The notes below the pieces were generated by a model. The model was not told where the DNA came from, searched no databases, and saw only the letters and a list, made by a program, of their open reading frames with translations. This document shows positions 26,409 through 34,885 of a DNA stretch of 64,000 nucleotides, one piece after another (position 1 is the first letter of the stretch; every line of letters starts with the position of its first letter). Both the position numbers and the translations under genes were made by a program. The DNA is from Pseudomonadota bacterium (lineage in GTDB: Bacteria > Pseudomonadota > Gammaproteobacteria > Burkholderiales > Chitinibacteraceae), in the NCBI GenBank assembly GCA_026399755.1, contig JAPLQI010000073.1, positions 1 through 64,000 on the forward strand, in the 5' to 3' direction.

Positions 26409-26929
26409 AAGCGCGGCTCCCAAGTGATATCCAGATTGACTTGCACAGGGCGAAAGGGATCGCTCACACGCATATTGTGGCGGGATAAAGACACCGTTTT
26501 TACCCCCTTAGTGCTGCCAAGTCGATCGACCAAAGCCAGCGCATCAGCCAGTGTTTTGGCTTCTAAATCCAGCTTGAGCAGATGCTCGTTACTCGCTAGA
26601 TCAATGCGGGTATAGGCAAGAGTCGGCAGCCAAGTTTGCTCCAATACAGCCAGCACCGGCCCGATGGCCTGTTGCTGTGCTTGATGAGCCGCCAATACCT
26701 TGGCGTTGGTTGGCGCTTCTTTTTTCTCTTTATTCTGCGCCTCATCCAAGCGACGGCGCTGCCAGCTGATCTCATCTTCACGCGCATCCAACTGCTGGCG
26801 CGCTTGATCGCTGATATCAAGGCGAGTCATTACCCAGAGCAGGGCAATGACGGCTGCTACGACAAGGGCTAAACCCAGCCAAGGCGTTGAGCTTGGGGGC
26901 CGATGAAAATCGAGTTGCATGGGCTTCAT
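26405..26929 (-). CDS. PilN/GspL-C-like assembly platform protein
   Basis: 174 residues. Cytoplasmic head 'MQLDFHRPPSSTPWLG' (an LDF/NLLP-like PilM-binding motif), one membrane helix (about 17-37), a charged coiled coil (about 45-75) and a ferredoxin-like C-terminal domain with 'LEQTWLPTLAYTRIDLAS' and 'ADALALVDRLGSTKGVKTVSL'. It pairs with the PilO-like protein. The gene overlaps the next by ATGA. Upstream, 121 bases containing a REP hairpin separate it from the PilM-like gene. Confidence 0.85.
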   Translation of the reverse strand: MKPMQLDFHRPPSSTPWLGLALVVAAVIALLWVMTRLDISDQARQQLDAREDEISWQRRRLDEAQNKEKKEAPTNAKVLAAHQAQQQAIGPVLAVLEQTWLPTLAYTRIDLASNEHLLKLDLEAKTLADALALVDRLGSTKGVKTVSLSRHNMRVSDPFRPVQVNLDITWEPRL

Positions 26930-27011
26930 GCGGGAAAGTCCGGTTGATCGCGATGCGATGTTTTTTGCTGGCTTGCGCTCGCATTAAACGTGTTTATTGT
27001 GAGCTGAGCCT

Positions 27012-27034
27012 TTGTAGGGCGGGTGAAACCCGCC
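27012..27034. repeat. REP-like hairpin between PilM-like and PilN-like genes
   Basis: GTAGGGCGGGTGAAACCCGCC palindrome within the secretion operon, same motif as at 10312-10535 and 31374-31397. Confidence 0.85.
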
Positions 27035-27050
27035 GTGGTGTGCAAGGACT

Positions 27051-27833
27051 TCATATCGGCAAATCCCCAGCAAATAAGGGGTGCACCACGCCTAAATAGC
27101 TGACTTGGCATTCTGGTAGGCTGAGTTTGGCGAGCGGGTGTGTGGTCGAGCTGATATAGATTTGTGGCGGCAAAGACACTTGCGCCAACATGGCCGCTTG
27201 GCGTAAAAGCGCAGCCATACCGCCATCGAGCAGTGCATCGCTATCTTGATTCAGCGGCAGGCTGACGATGCCTTGCCACGCTGCATCTCGCCAAAACCCA
27301 CAGCAAAGCTGATCGGCTTCGGTGATCACTAGCGCAAATTCGGTGGCTTTGAGTTGTTTGCGGTACTGCTGATGCACAGCGGAAAACAGCGGTTGCACAC
27401 TGCTTAAACGCAGCTTATTCACGCGTGCCAGCTCGATGGTGACTTGGTAAATGGATTCATCCATGGCGGCGACCAAGCGCGATTCACCAAAGCCCGCTGG
27501 GTTGATACACAGCCGCCAGCCTTCGGTAGAGCCAGCAAATTGCTGGGCTAAAATCAGCCTGGCGTAAGCATCCCAATCGGCAGGCTGATACAAGCCATCT
27601 TGCCAAGGCAGCACGGCGTAACGCACCCAGTCTCCACTGATCAGCATATTCAGCGTGCTGATGCTGCTTTTAGGACGAGTCTCTAGCCGCTGCTGCAAAG
27701 CCAGCGCAGCAGATTGCGCATCGATCGTAGTCGACGCCCATTGCTTATCTGCTTTTTGTAAGCGCGGCTGGCTGGCTAAAGTCAGCTTCTTGCTCGCCAG
27801 CCAAACGCTATGCTCAATCCATAAAGGGGGCAC
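27051..27833 (-). CDS. PilM/GspL-N-like cytoplasmic protein of the secretion cluster
   Basis: 260 residues, no signal or membrane helix. The order ahead of PilN-, PilO- and PilP-like genes, and a duplicated strand-helix layout ('PLWIEHSVWLASKKLTLAS', 'SSISTLNMLISGDWVRYAVLPW', 'FALVITEADQLCCGFWRD', 'LPPQIYISSTT'), suggest an actin-like PilM or GspL cytoplasmic domain. The nucleotide-binding loops of PilM are not obvious, so ATP binding may be lost, as in GspL. The assignment rests mainly on context. Confidence 0.72.
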   Translation of the reverse strand: MPPLWIEHSVWLASKKLTLASQPRLQKADKQWASTTIDAQSAALALQQRLETRPKSSISTLNMLISGDWVRYAVLPWQDGLYQPADWDAYARLILAQQFAGSTEGWRLCINPAGFGESRLVAAMDESIYQVTIELARVNKLRLSSVQPLFSAVHQQYRKQLKATEFALVITEADQLCCGFWRDAAWQGIVSLPLNQDSDALLDGGMAALLRQAAMLAQVSLPPQIYISSTTHPLAKLSLPECQVSYLGVVHPLFAGDLPI

Positions 27834-27854
27834 GATTGCTTTCCATAAATGCGT

Positions 27855-28366
27855 ATTTGGTAGGTTGGGTTAGCGATGCTTTACCGCGTAACCCAACATG
27901 CGCTGGTGAAAAAAATTCTAATGATCAAGATGCTTCAGCTTGTTGCGGTGCGTAACGCCTACGGCGTTTTGCACCCTATGAAACTAAAAGGTCTGTAGAC
28001 ACAGAGATCAGTGAGAACACAGAGCACACAGAGAAAAACAAAGGTGTGTAACCATGCAGGAGGGCAAGTCTTTATGCCCTATACGCATCAACTTAAGCCG
28101 ATGTCATTCCGTAAGCCGTAGGGTGCAATAAGTCTGAGGCTTTATCCAGACGCATTGCGCCGTATGCGTGCAAACCACCATGCGGCGTAATGCAGCCAAG
28201 CAAAAAATGCTTGGCTGCATTACGCCCTACGTTTCCTCGTTTCTCTCCGTGTTCTACCTTTAACTCCGTGTTCTCTGTGTCTACAGATCTAAGGTTCTTT
28301 TAAGTTTGTTGCGGTGCGTAACGCCTACGGCGTTTTGCACCCTATGAATCTACAAAGAGGCCAAAT
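27855..28366. repeat. Repeat mosaic interrupting the secretion operon (533-bp gap)
   Basis: From left to right: an inverted repeat GGTTGGGTTAGCG/CGTAACCCAAC (27860-27897); a 43-bp direct repeat beginning TTGTTGCGGTGCGTAACGCC at 27940-27982 and again at 28306-28348, without a visible mismatch; ACACAGAG-family arms at 27989-28032 and, inverted, at 28237-28290; and palindromic GCGGCGTAATGCAGCC/GGCTGCATTACGCC in the middle. The second 43-bp copy ends 18 bases from the gspE stop. No gene is supported here. Confidence 0.88.
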
Positions 28367-30067
28367 TTAATCCACAAAAGTCACGCGATTGATTTCTTGC
28401 AAGGTGGTTTCTCCACTGGCGACTACCGCCAGAGCTTGCTGGCGCATCGACAAAAATCCAAAGCGTGCGGCGAGTTGTTTGAGTTCTACGGCTGGCGCCC
28501 GGCTGGCGATAGCTTGCTTTAGCTCGTCGTTTAGCCGCAATACTTCGGCAATCGCCTTACGCCCTTGGTAGCCGGTATTGCGACAAGCCTTACATCCAAC
28601 GCCTTTCTTAAAGCGCCAGCCTTTCACTATTTCGCTATTTAATCCTGATGTGGCGAGTAGCGCTTCATCAGGCTCATCGTCCACTACGCAATGCAAACAC
28701 ACTTTACGAATTAGCCGTTGTGCCACCACGCCGATTAGCGCATCCACAAAGCTATTCGGCTCCACACCCATATGAATAAAGCGATCGAGCACCGAAAACA
28801 CATTGTTGGCGTGCACAGAAGTGAGCACCAAGTGGCCGGTTAGCGCGGCTTGCACCGCAATATTGGCGGTTTCGCCGTCACGAATTTCACCCACCAAAAT
28901 CTTATCTGGATCATGGCGCAGCACCGATCTCAAGCCGCGGGCAAAGCTCAGGCCTTTTTTATCGTTCACAGGAATTTGCAATACGCCGGGCAGCTGGTAT
29001 TCCACCGGATCTTCAATGGTGATGATTTTTTCTTCGCCGGTATTAATCTCAGAAAGCGTGGCGTAAAGCGTGGTCGATTTACCTGAGCCGGTAGGGCCAG
29101 TGACGAGCAGCAGGCCGTAAGGCTCCCGCGCCAGACTTCTGATCCGCGCCATAGTGCCGTCATCAAAGCCCAGAATATCTAAGCGCAGCTGCTTAAAAGC
29201 ATCGCCGCCATTTTGCTTATCTAATACCCGCAGCACAGCATCTTCGCCGTAAATCGACGGCATGATGGAGACGCGAAAATCCACTTCGCGGCCATTAATT
29301 CTTGCCTTAAAGCGCCCGTCTTGCGGCACGCGGCGCTCTGAAATATCCAGATCGGCCAGCACTTTAATCCGCGAAATCACTTGCTCCGCGGTTTCCAGGC
29401 CATTTGCGCCGCCGATATGCAGCAACACTCCATCGATACGATATTTAATGGTTAAGCCATTGGGCGTGCTTTCCATGTGCACATCGGACGCCTTGGCTTT
29501 GAGTGCGTCGTACAGGGTGGAATTCACCAGTTTGACCACGGGCTTCGTATCTGCGGCCAAGGTGGCGAGTGAAATTTCGACGATACCGTCTTGATTCACC
29601 TCGCTTTGCTCGCCCACCCCCAGCTGATCCATCGCACGGTGTGAGGTTTCAAACTGTTCTAAGTAAGTACGCAGCGCCTGATGATGAGCAAAAGCAGTTT
29701 GATAGCTGACGCTTAGGCGCTGGCGCAGCCAGTTGCGCAGTGTGGCATCGAAAGGATCGGCCAGCACAACACATAGCCCGTCGCTGCCATCGAGTAGCAG
29801 GCATTGCCTTGCTACTGCTTCGCCGTAAGGCAGCAGGTCATAACGTGGGCTAAGTGCGCTGATGGCATCGAGGCTTAAAAACGGCAGGCCCAGAAAGCGG
29901 CTAAGCTGCTCGCCGTAATCGGCATCGTTTAGCCTAAGTGCTTGCTGTAAACGCGGTGCAAGCGGGGCTTGGTCTTGGCGTAATGTTTGGATTAATTCTA
30001 GGCTGAGCTTAGGCGACGAGATGGTGATCGCTTCAGTCTTGGCTGGCATATATGTGGCATTTGTCAT
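28367..30067 (-). CDS. gspE: Type II secretion/type IV pilus assembly ATPase (GspE/PilB family)
   Basis: 566 residues. N-terminal MshEN-like domain, then the GspE N2/ATPase core: 'ASDVHMESTPNGLTIKYRIDG', Walker A GPTGSGKST with Lys330, Asp box 'IITIEDPVEYQLPGV', Walker B 'KILVGEIRDGETANIAVQA', His box 'TGHLVLTSVHANN', and a zinc-type tetracysteine (CLHC ... CKAC). It powers pseudopilus assembly from the cytoplasm. The start ATG overlaps the stop of a 42-codon ORF (ATGA) that is a duplicate of the gspF tail. Confidence 0.95.
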   Translation of the reverse strand: MTNATYMPAKTEAITISSPKLSLELIQTLRQDQAPLAPRLQQALRLNDADYGEQLSRFLGLPFLSLDAISALSPRYDLLPYGEAVARQCLLLDGSDGLCVVLADPFDATLRNWLRQRLSVSYQTAFAHHQALRTYLEQFETSHRAMDQLGVGEQSEVNQDGIVEISLATLAADTKPVVKLVNSTLYDALKAKASDVHMESTPNGLTIKYRIDGVLLHIGGANGLETAEQVISRIKVLADLDISERRVPQDGRFKARINGREVDFRVSIMPSIYGEDAVLRVLDKQNGGDAFKQLRLDILGFDDGTMARIRSLAREPYGLLLVTGPTGSGKSTTLYATLSEINTGEEKIITIEDPVEYQLPGVLQIPVNDKKGLSFARGLRSVLRHDPDKILVGEIRDGETANIAVQAALTGHLVLTSVHANNVFSVLDRFIHMGVEPNSFVDALIGVVAQRLIRKVCLHCVVDDEPDEALLATSGLNSEIVKGWRFKKGVGCKACRNTGYQGRKAIAEVLRLNDELKQAIASRAPAVELKQLAARFGFLSMRQQALAVVASGETTLQEINRVTFVD

Positions 30068-30192
30068 GGCATATTCCCAGCCAGCTTAAGAGTCTGCATA
30101 AACAGCACAATTCCATCGATCAATACACCAAGAATCAGCATTAGAAAAATCTGCTCAAAAAGGCCGGAGAACACATCGACGGCATTTGTCAT
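30064..30192 (-). CDS. 42-residue membrane micro-ORF: diverged duplicate of the GspF C-terminus
   Basis: Reading the minus strand from ATG 30192, which overlaps the gspF stop (ATGA), gives an uninterrupted 42-codon frame ending at TGA 30064-30066, which overlaps the gspE start. It begins MTNA, the same four residues that begin gspE, and continues 'VDVFSGLFEQIFLMLILGVL' and then IDGIVLFMQT, LKLAGNMP. The gspF tail reads IDMFTRLFEPI, LMLIIGVLIGGIVFLLYMP, FELAGNMQ. So one unit (about 123-126 bp: last ~39 codons of gspF plus the first four of gspE) was tandemly duplicated and has diverged with frame kept. It would encode a one-helix membrane peptide. Confidence 0.72.
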   Translation of the reverse strand: MTNAVDVFSGLFEQIFLMLILGVLIDGIVLFMQTLKLAGNMP

Positions 30193-31361
30193 TGCATATT
30201 CCCAGCTAGCTCAAAAATCGGCATATACAGCAGAAAAACAATTCCGCCGATCAATACACCAATAATCAACATTAAAATGGGCTCAAAAAGGCGGGTAAAC
30301 ATATCGATGGCGCGTTCTAGCTCTTCATCGCAAAACTGCGCCGAGCGCTCGCACATAGTGGCTAGCTCGCCGCTTTGTTCCCCAACGCGCAGTAAGCGCT
30401 CTGATACGGGGGTGGTCAGCTGATAGCGGGGCAGGGCTTGTGAAAGGGACTGGCCCGATTTCACATCAACCAAGGCCTGCTGTAAGCCAAGCTGCATTTT
30501 CAGCGGCAACAATTGCGCCGCCAGCTCCATTGCATGTACTACCGATATCCCGCCAGCCAGCAGCAGGCCCACGGTGCGGTAAAAACGCGTCAACGAAAAT
30601 AAACGCCGGTACTGCTCTAAACGTGGCAAGCGCCAGAAGGCCTCACGTAAAGCACTTTTAGCCGCCTCGGTACGCAGTAAAAACACGGCCAACACCACGC
30701 TAAGCACCAAGCCGCCAAACATCATTAGGCCGTGCTTGTGCACCAAATCCCCCCACCACAGCATTACTTGCGCGGCAAAGGGCAGGTTTTTCATCGAAGC
30801 ATAGATTTGGCTGAACTTTGGGATTACATAAAACAGCAAAAACAGCATAATGCCGCCGCCTATGCCTATCACCACCAGCGGGTAAATCACCGCCGAAATG
30901 ACCTTCTTTTTGACCGCCGCCAGCCGAGATTCGTAATGGTGGTAACGCCCTAGCGCATCGGCAAGGTGGCCGGTTTTTTCTGCCGAGCTAACGGTCGCAA
31001 TATATAAGGGCGGGAAGTGCTGGCTCATTTGTGCCAACACTTTAGATAAGGGTAAGCCTTGGTACAGGCCTTCAATCATGCGGCTTAATACATCGCCATT
31101 CGTATCTTGCGCGCTCTTTTCTTTTAGCGTTTCTACTGCTTCAACCAGCGTCAGCCCCGCTTGCAAAAGCGCGATCAGCTCTTGGGTAAATAGCGATAGG
31201 TCAAATGCTTTGGAAGAAAGCTTAAAGGCACTATGTGCCTTGGCAGATAAAAATTGCTGTCCTTGCGCCGTCAGCTTATCCCGTAGCTCGCTTTCATTAG
31301 CGGCGTCGATATCCAGCTGCAGCAGCTTGCCTGCCTGCAAGGCTTTAACGGTGTAGCGCAT
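30189..31361 (-). CDS. gspF: Type II secretion inner-membrane platform protein GspF
   Basis: 390 residues with two homologous GspF domains: 'FTQELIALLQAGLTLVEAVE' and 'FYRTVGLLLAGGISVVHAME', each followed by the 'SLSQALP/PLSKVLAQ' type helix, and three membrane helices (about 160-185, 210-230, 360-385). The 'VSSAEKTGHLADALGRYHHYE' and 'LRVGEQSGELATMCERSAQFC' motifs are family hallmarks. It forms the membrane hub that GspE rotates or acts on. Its 3' end is duplicated just downstream (30064-30192). Confidence 0.95.
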   Translation of the reverse strand: MRYTVKALQAGKLLQLDIDAANESELRDKLTAQGQQFLSAKAHSAFKLSSKAFDLSLFTQELIALLQAGLTLVEAVETLKEKSAQDTNGDVLSRMIEGLYQGLPLSKVLAQMSQHFPPLYIATVSSAEKTGHLADALGRYHHYESRLAAVKKKVISAVIYPLVVIGIGGGIMLFLLFYVIPKFSQIYASMKNLPFAAQVMLWWGDLVHKHGLMMFGGLVLSVVLAVFLLRTEAAKSALREAFWRLPRLEQYRRLFSLTRFYRTVGLLLAGGISVVHAMELAAQLLPLKMQLGLQQALVDVKSGQSLSQALPRYQLTTPVSERLLRVGEQSGELATMCERSAQFCDEELERAIDMFTRLFEPILMLIIGVLIGGIVFLLYMPIFELAGNMQ

Positions 31362-31373
31362 GGGGGCTTCGTC

Positions 31374-31397
31374 TTGTAGGGCGGGTGGAACCCGCCG
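31374..31397. repeat. REP-like hairpin between gspG and gspF
   Basis: GTAGGGCGGGTGGAACCCGCCG, a one-base variant of the dispersed palindrome, inside the 72-base gap between two operon genes. Confidence 0.82.
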
Positions 31398-31433
31398 TTT
31401 TAAGGGGATTTGTAGACGGTTTCGTCTTACAGA

Positions 31434-31850
31434 TTAATAGCTAACATCGCTATCTTCCCCTGTACCACCCGCTTTGCCATCCGCGCCCATGGTCAGCAAA
31501 TCGTAGTCGCGGCCATTTTCCCCAGGTTTGTTGTAAACGTAAGGCCTATCCCAAGGGTCCGCCGGCACGTCTTTCATCAAATAAGGGCCTTGCCACTTTG
31601 GCTCGTCACTTGGCTTTTTGGTTAGCACATTGATGCCTTGTTCGGTACTTGGATAGTGGCCAGTATCAAGGCGGTAATGATCGAGTGCATCGGCGATGGA
31701 TTTCATCTGGCTTGCCGCAGTCTTGGTCTTGGCTTTGCCTACTTCACCAAATAGCTTAGGGCCGACGTAACCAGCAAGCAGGGCAATAATAAGCAAAACA
31801 ACCAGTAATTCCAGCAGCGTGAAACCTCTGGAGAGGCGATTATTTTTCAT
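31434..31850 (-). CDS. gspG: Major pseudopilin GspG
   Basis: 138 residues. Leader 'KNNRLSRG' and mature 'FTLLELLVVLLIIALLAGYVG', with cleavage after Gly and Glu5 present. The mature domain has all GspG signatures: 'LDHYRLDTGHYPSTEQGINVL', 'KWQGPYLMKDVPADPWDRPY' and a C-terminal calcium-binding loop 'GADGKAGGTGEDSDVSY'. It is the first gene of the minus-strand secretion operon, preceded by a structured leader. Confidence 0.96.
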   Translation of the reverse strand: MKNNRLSRGFTLLELLVVLLIIALLAGYVGPKLFGEVGKAKTKTAASQMKSIADALDHYRLDTGHYPSTEQGINVLTKKPSDEPKWQGPYLMKDVPADPWDRPYVYNKPGENGRDYDLLTMGADGKAGGTGEDSDVSY

Positions 31851-32204
31851 TTTTTTTGTCTCTTCCCGTGAAGGCTAGCAGGAGCCGCCTTTCATCTTCT
31901 ATTCCCGCATCGTAATACGACGCTTCTTGCGGGATCAAGCCTTTTTCACGGCTTTTGCCTAGATGGAAAAATACCGAGCTTGAAGTACGCACTACAACTA
32001 GCTGAGTAGCGTGGATTGTGTAGCTGTGAATTGCCTAATTTGTTAGTTAGTAAGGTGGAATGAGTACTGGTTATTCGCTGCTGATTCTTGTTATCGTAGC
32101 TGGGTAATAGAGTGTGATCTTTTTAAGAAATAGCTATAGTTTGCAGGGTGGGCGCTCTTCATTTTTTGCTTTTTGTATAAATACGTAGCCAAAGGATATT
32201 TAAG
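31851..32204. other. Divergent 354-bp region with a structured leader upstream of gspG
   Basis: An inverted repeat at 31866-31951 (CCGTGAAGGCT / AGCCTTTTTCACGG, enclosing TCCCGCA / TGCGGGA) lies just upstream of gspG on its 5' side and could fold in the mRNA leader. The rest, toward the plus-strand NTF2-like gene, is AT-rich and must hold both promoters, with no recognised operator. Confidence 0.6.
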
Positions 32205-32642
32205 ATGAAAAAATTACTCATTACGATGATTTTAGGTTTGCTGGCCACTACGGCAATGGCCGGGCCTAAGGAAGAAAAAAACAAGGCGCTGGTGCTTAAG
32301 TTTTACGATATTGCATTTAATAAGCTGGATGCCGAGGGTGTTTTACCGTTTATTGCTAAAGATTATATTCAACATAATCCGGAAGTCGCAAATGGTGTGC
32401 AGCCTTTGCAGGATTTTATTCGCTATATAAAAACTAATTCACCGAATTCCCGTGCTGTGATTAAGCGGGTGATTGCCGAGGGTGATTTGGTGATGCTGCA
32501 TGTGCATTCACAAGATAAAGCCGGTGAGCGTGGCGTGGCGATTGTAGATATTTTTCGCGTTAAAAATGGCAAGATCACTGAACATTGGGATGTGATTCAA
32601 GCGGTGCCAGAGAAAGATGCGAATGGCAATGGCATGTTTTAA
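32205..32642 (+). CDS. Exported NTF2-like/SnoaL-like protein
   Basis: 145 residues. Signal peptide MKKLLITMILGLLATTAMAG (cleavage after AMA), then a SnoaL-like cone fold: 'KALVLKFYDIAFNKLDAEGV', 'FIAKDYIQHNPEVANG', 'VIAEGDLVMLHVHSQ' and 'IVDIFRVKNGKITEHWDVIQ'. The last motif (hydrophobic-D-hydrophobic-R..G..EHWD) is typical of the 'predicted SnoaL-like aldol condensation' group. Its substrate is unknown. AAAGGATATTTAAG gives a ribosome site, and a strong terminator follows, so the gene is monocistronic. Confidence 0.9.
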   Translation: MKKLLITMILGLLATTAMAGPKEEKNKALVLKFYDIAFNKLDAEGVLPFIAKDYIQHNPEVANGVQPLQDFIRYIKTNSPNSRAVIKRVIAEGDLVMLHVHSQDKAGERGVAIVDIFRVKNGKITEHWDVIQAVPEKDANGNGMF

Positions 32643-32666
32643 GTGATTTAAGCCGCTGTATTTATT

Positions 32667-32703
32667 AAAAACCCCATGCTTAGTCTAAGTATGGGGTTTT
32701 TTA
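32667..32703 (+). terminator. Terminator after the NTF2-like gene
   Basis: AAAACCCCATGCTTAG/CTAAGTATGGGGTTTTTT hairpin, 25 bases after the stop codon. Confidence 0.93.
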
Positions 32704-32812
32704 TTGGATCTAGGGCGAATCATGAATTGACAGCCGCTGCAAGCTTCAATAGATTGGCCGCTGCCACGCGGCCCAACTTGGCTTGATCGCCAAGACTTGC
32801 CGCAGCCATAGC

Positions 32813-33020
32813 AGGAGAGACTGTTCGCACAGCGCCGAAGGGGAATCGCCACAGAAACTCTCAGGCAAAAGAACTGTGATGGTGAGTGCTCTGTTGGGTT
32901 AAATCACAGACCGCTAGGCAATCTGGAGAGAAGGCGCGGTTTTTGCCGCTGCCTCGCCGAAGGAAGCATGGCCGATGCGCTGCATCTGCCGCAATCTCTC
33001 AGGCAAAAAGGACAGAGGGG
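32813..33020 (+). promoter_or_regulatory. Tandem glycine riboswitch upstream of sdaA
   Basis: Two consecutive aptamers with the conserved cores are visible. The first runs about 32813-32884: GGAGAGACTG at the 5' side, GCGCCGAAGGGG in the middle and ACTCTCAGGCAAAAGAACTG at the 3' side. The second runs about 32923-33020: TGGAGAGAAGGC, CGCCGAAGGAAGC and TCTCTCAGGCAAAAAGGACAG. They are joined by a linker of about 38 bases. Such double aptamers bind glycine and usually switch on glycine-cleavage or related genes. Here the next gene, 264 bases on, is L-serine ammonia-lyase, which fits a glycine/serine overflow route. Confidence 0.95.
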
Positions 33021-33283
33021 CATCGTTCGGCAGCTGCTGAGCGGGCACTGTCATCCTTTTTAGCCCTGTTCAGCCTTGTTCAAACTCTGCCGCTTTGCAC
33101 CGTTAACCTTTGCTTCTACCATGAGCCATTTAGAAACAATTGGCGTTTAGTCGCCTCATTTTGCGCTGACGCCGAACGATATTCCGTAAAAACGATCCAA
33201 CTAAAAACATAACTTAACAATAGCCGGCACGCGACTGGTGCATCTACTCAGCGCAGCAGCAGGCATTACCCGAGATATATAAA

Positions 33284-34684
33284 ATGGCAATCAGCGTATT
33301 TGATTTATTTAAGATCGGCCTAGGCCCATCCAGCTCGCACACCGTTGGCCCGATGCGGGCTGCGCGCACCTTTGCGCGTCGTTTAGAGAAAGATGGCATC
33401 CTTGATAAAGTCGCAAAAGTAAAAAGTGAGTTATTTGGCTCCCTAGGTGCAACAGGCAAAGGCCACGGCTCGGATATCGCGGTTTTATTGGGCTTGCAGG
33501 GCGAATCACCTCGCCTTGTGGACACCGAAAAAGTGGATGAGATGGTCGCCGCCATTCGTGAAGGCCGAAAGTTAAACCTGCTAGGCAAGCATGAAATTCA
33601 ATTTATTGAAGCCGAACACCTCATTCTGCATAAGCGCAAAACACTGCCTTATCACCCCAATGGCATGATTTTTGAAGCCTTTGATGCCGCTGGCGAGAGT
33701 ATTTCTAAGCGCGCTTATTACTCGGTAGGCGGTGGTTTTGTGGTCGATGAAGCCGCCGTGGATGCAGGCTTTAACCCGCCAGGCGTTACCGAGCTGAAGC
33801 ACCCGTTTAAGAGCGGAGCCGAGTTACTTGCGCTGTGCGAGCGCCACGGCAAAAACATCAGTCAGATCATGCTAGAAAACGAGCTAGCTTGGCGCACCGA
33901 AGATGAAATCCGCGCGGGCCTGCTGGAGATTTGGGCGGTGATGCAAGCCTGTGTCAAACGCGGCTGCGAGCGTGAAGGTATTTTGCCTGGCGGCTTAAAA
34001 GTAAAACGCCGCGCTGCCGATATGTACCAAAAGCTACTGGCTTCCCCTGAAGCCGCCTTGCGCGACCCGCTCACCGTGCTCGATTGGGTGAATTTATACG
34101 CGCTGGCGGTTAACGAAGAAAACGCAGGCGGTGGCCGAGTAGTGACCGCGCCTACCAATGGCGCAGCAGGGATTATCCCTGCCGTGATGCATTATTACGC
34201 CCGCTTTACGCCCAACCCTAGCGACGACGGCATTGTGCGATTCTTCCTGACGGCTGGCGCAATCGGTATCTTGTTTAAGCTGAATGCTTCTATATCTGGT
34301 GCAGAAGTGGGTTGTCAGGGCGAAGTGGGCTCTGCTTGCTCTATGGCCGCAGGTGCGTTGGCTGAAGTCTTGGGCGGCACGCCCGAGCAAGTCGAAAACG
34401 CCGCAGAAATTGGCATGGAGCATAACTTGGGCCTGACCTGCGATCCGGTTGGCGGACTTGTGCAAGTGCCCTGCATTGAGCGCAACGCCATGGCATCGAT
34501 CAAAGCGATTAACGCCGCCCGCATGGCGCTGCGCGGCGATGGCCAACACTTTGTATCGCTCGATCGCGTGATTAAAACCATGCGTGATACCGGCCGCGAT
34601 ATGAACACCAAATACAAAGAAACCGCTCGTGGTGGCTTGGCGATTAATATGATTGAATTGCCTGTGAATATTGTGGAGTGCTGA
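33284..34684 (+). CDS. sdaA: L-serine ammonia-lyase (serine deaminase), iron-sulfur type
   Basis: 466 residues, single-chain type. The N-terminal beta domain begins '[20 protein letters not shown]', the invariant SSSHT loop, and the alpha domain holds the Cys for the [4Fe-4S] cluster in '[19 protein letters not shown]' and '[20 protein letters not shown]'. It converts L-serine to pyruvate and ammonia in the cytoplasm. The tandem glycine riboswitch in its leader indicates induction by glycine, presumably after glycine is converted to serine by GlyA. A terminator follows at 34703-34733. Confidence 0.96.
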   Translation: MAISVFDLFKIGLGPSSSHTVGPMRAARTFARRLEKDGILDKVAKVKSELFGSLGATGKGHGSDIAVLLGLQGESPRLVDTEKVDEMVAAIREGRKLNLLGKHEIQFIEAEHLILHKRKTLPYHPNGMIFEAFDAAGESISKRAYYSVGGGFVVDEAAVDAGFNPPGVTELKHPFKSGAELLALCERHGKNISQIMLENELAWRTEDEIRAGLLEIWAVMQACVKRGCEREGILPGGLKVKRRAADMYQKLLASPEAALRDPLTVLDWVNLYALAVNEENAGGGRVVTAPTNGAAGIIPAVMHYYARFTPNPSDDGIVRFFLTAGAIGILFKLNASISGAEVGCQGEVGSACSMAAGALAEVLGGTPEQVENAAEIGMEHNLGLTCDPVGGLVQVPCIERNAMASIKAINAARMALRGDGQHFVSLDRVIKTMRDTGRDMNTKYKETARGGLAINMIELPVNIVEC

Positions 34685-34702
34685 TTTTATTGGCTTTTCA
34701 TT

Positions 34703-34733
34703 AAAAAAACGGCGGGGAGACTCGCCGTTTTTT
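34703..34733 (+). terminator. Terminator after sdaA
   Basis: AAAACGGCG-GGGAGACT-CGCCGTTTTTT hairpin, about 20 bases after the sdaA stop. Confidence 0.92.
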
Positions 34734-34885
34734 ATGGGCGTTTGTTTGAATACGCCTGCGTTTTTGAGTGACAGATCTTATTCATTGGCTTAAATCAATA
34801 TATTCATATTAAATATTTAATGCTAATTGATTATTAACATATCCTGCCGTAATATTTGCAATCTTTGAAAGATTGTGGCGGTTTC

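Noticed and set aside
32886-33212. Open frame of 108 codons across the region upstream of sdaA
   Set aside because: It runs through the second glycine aptamer, whose conserved bases explain the sequence; no ribosome site or protein family.
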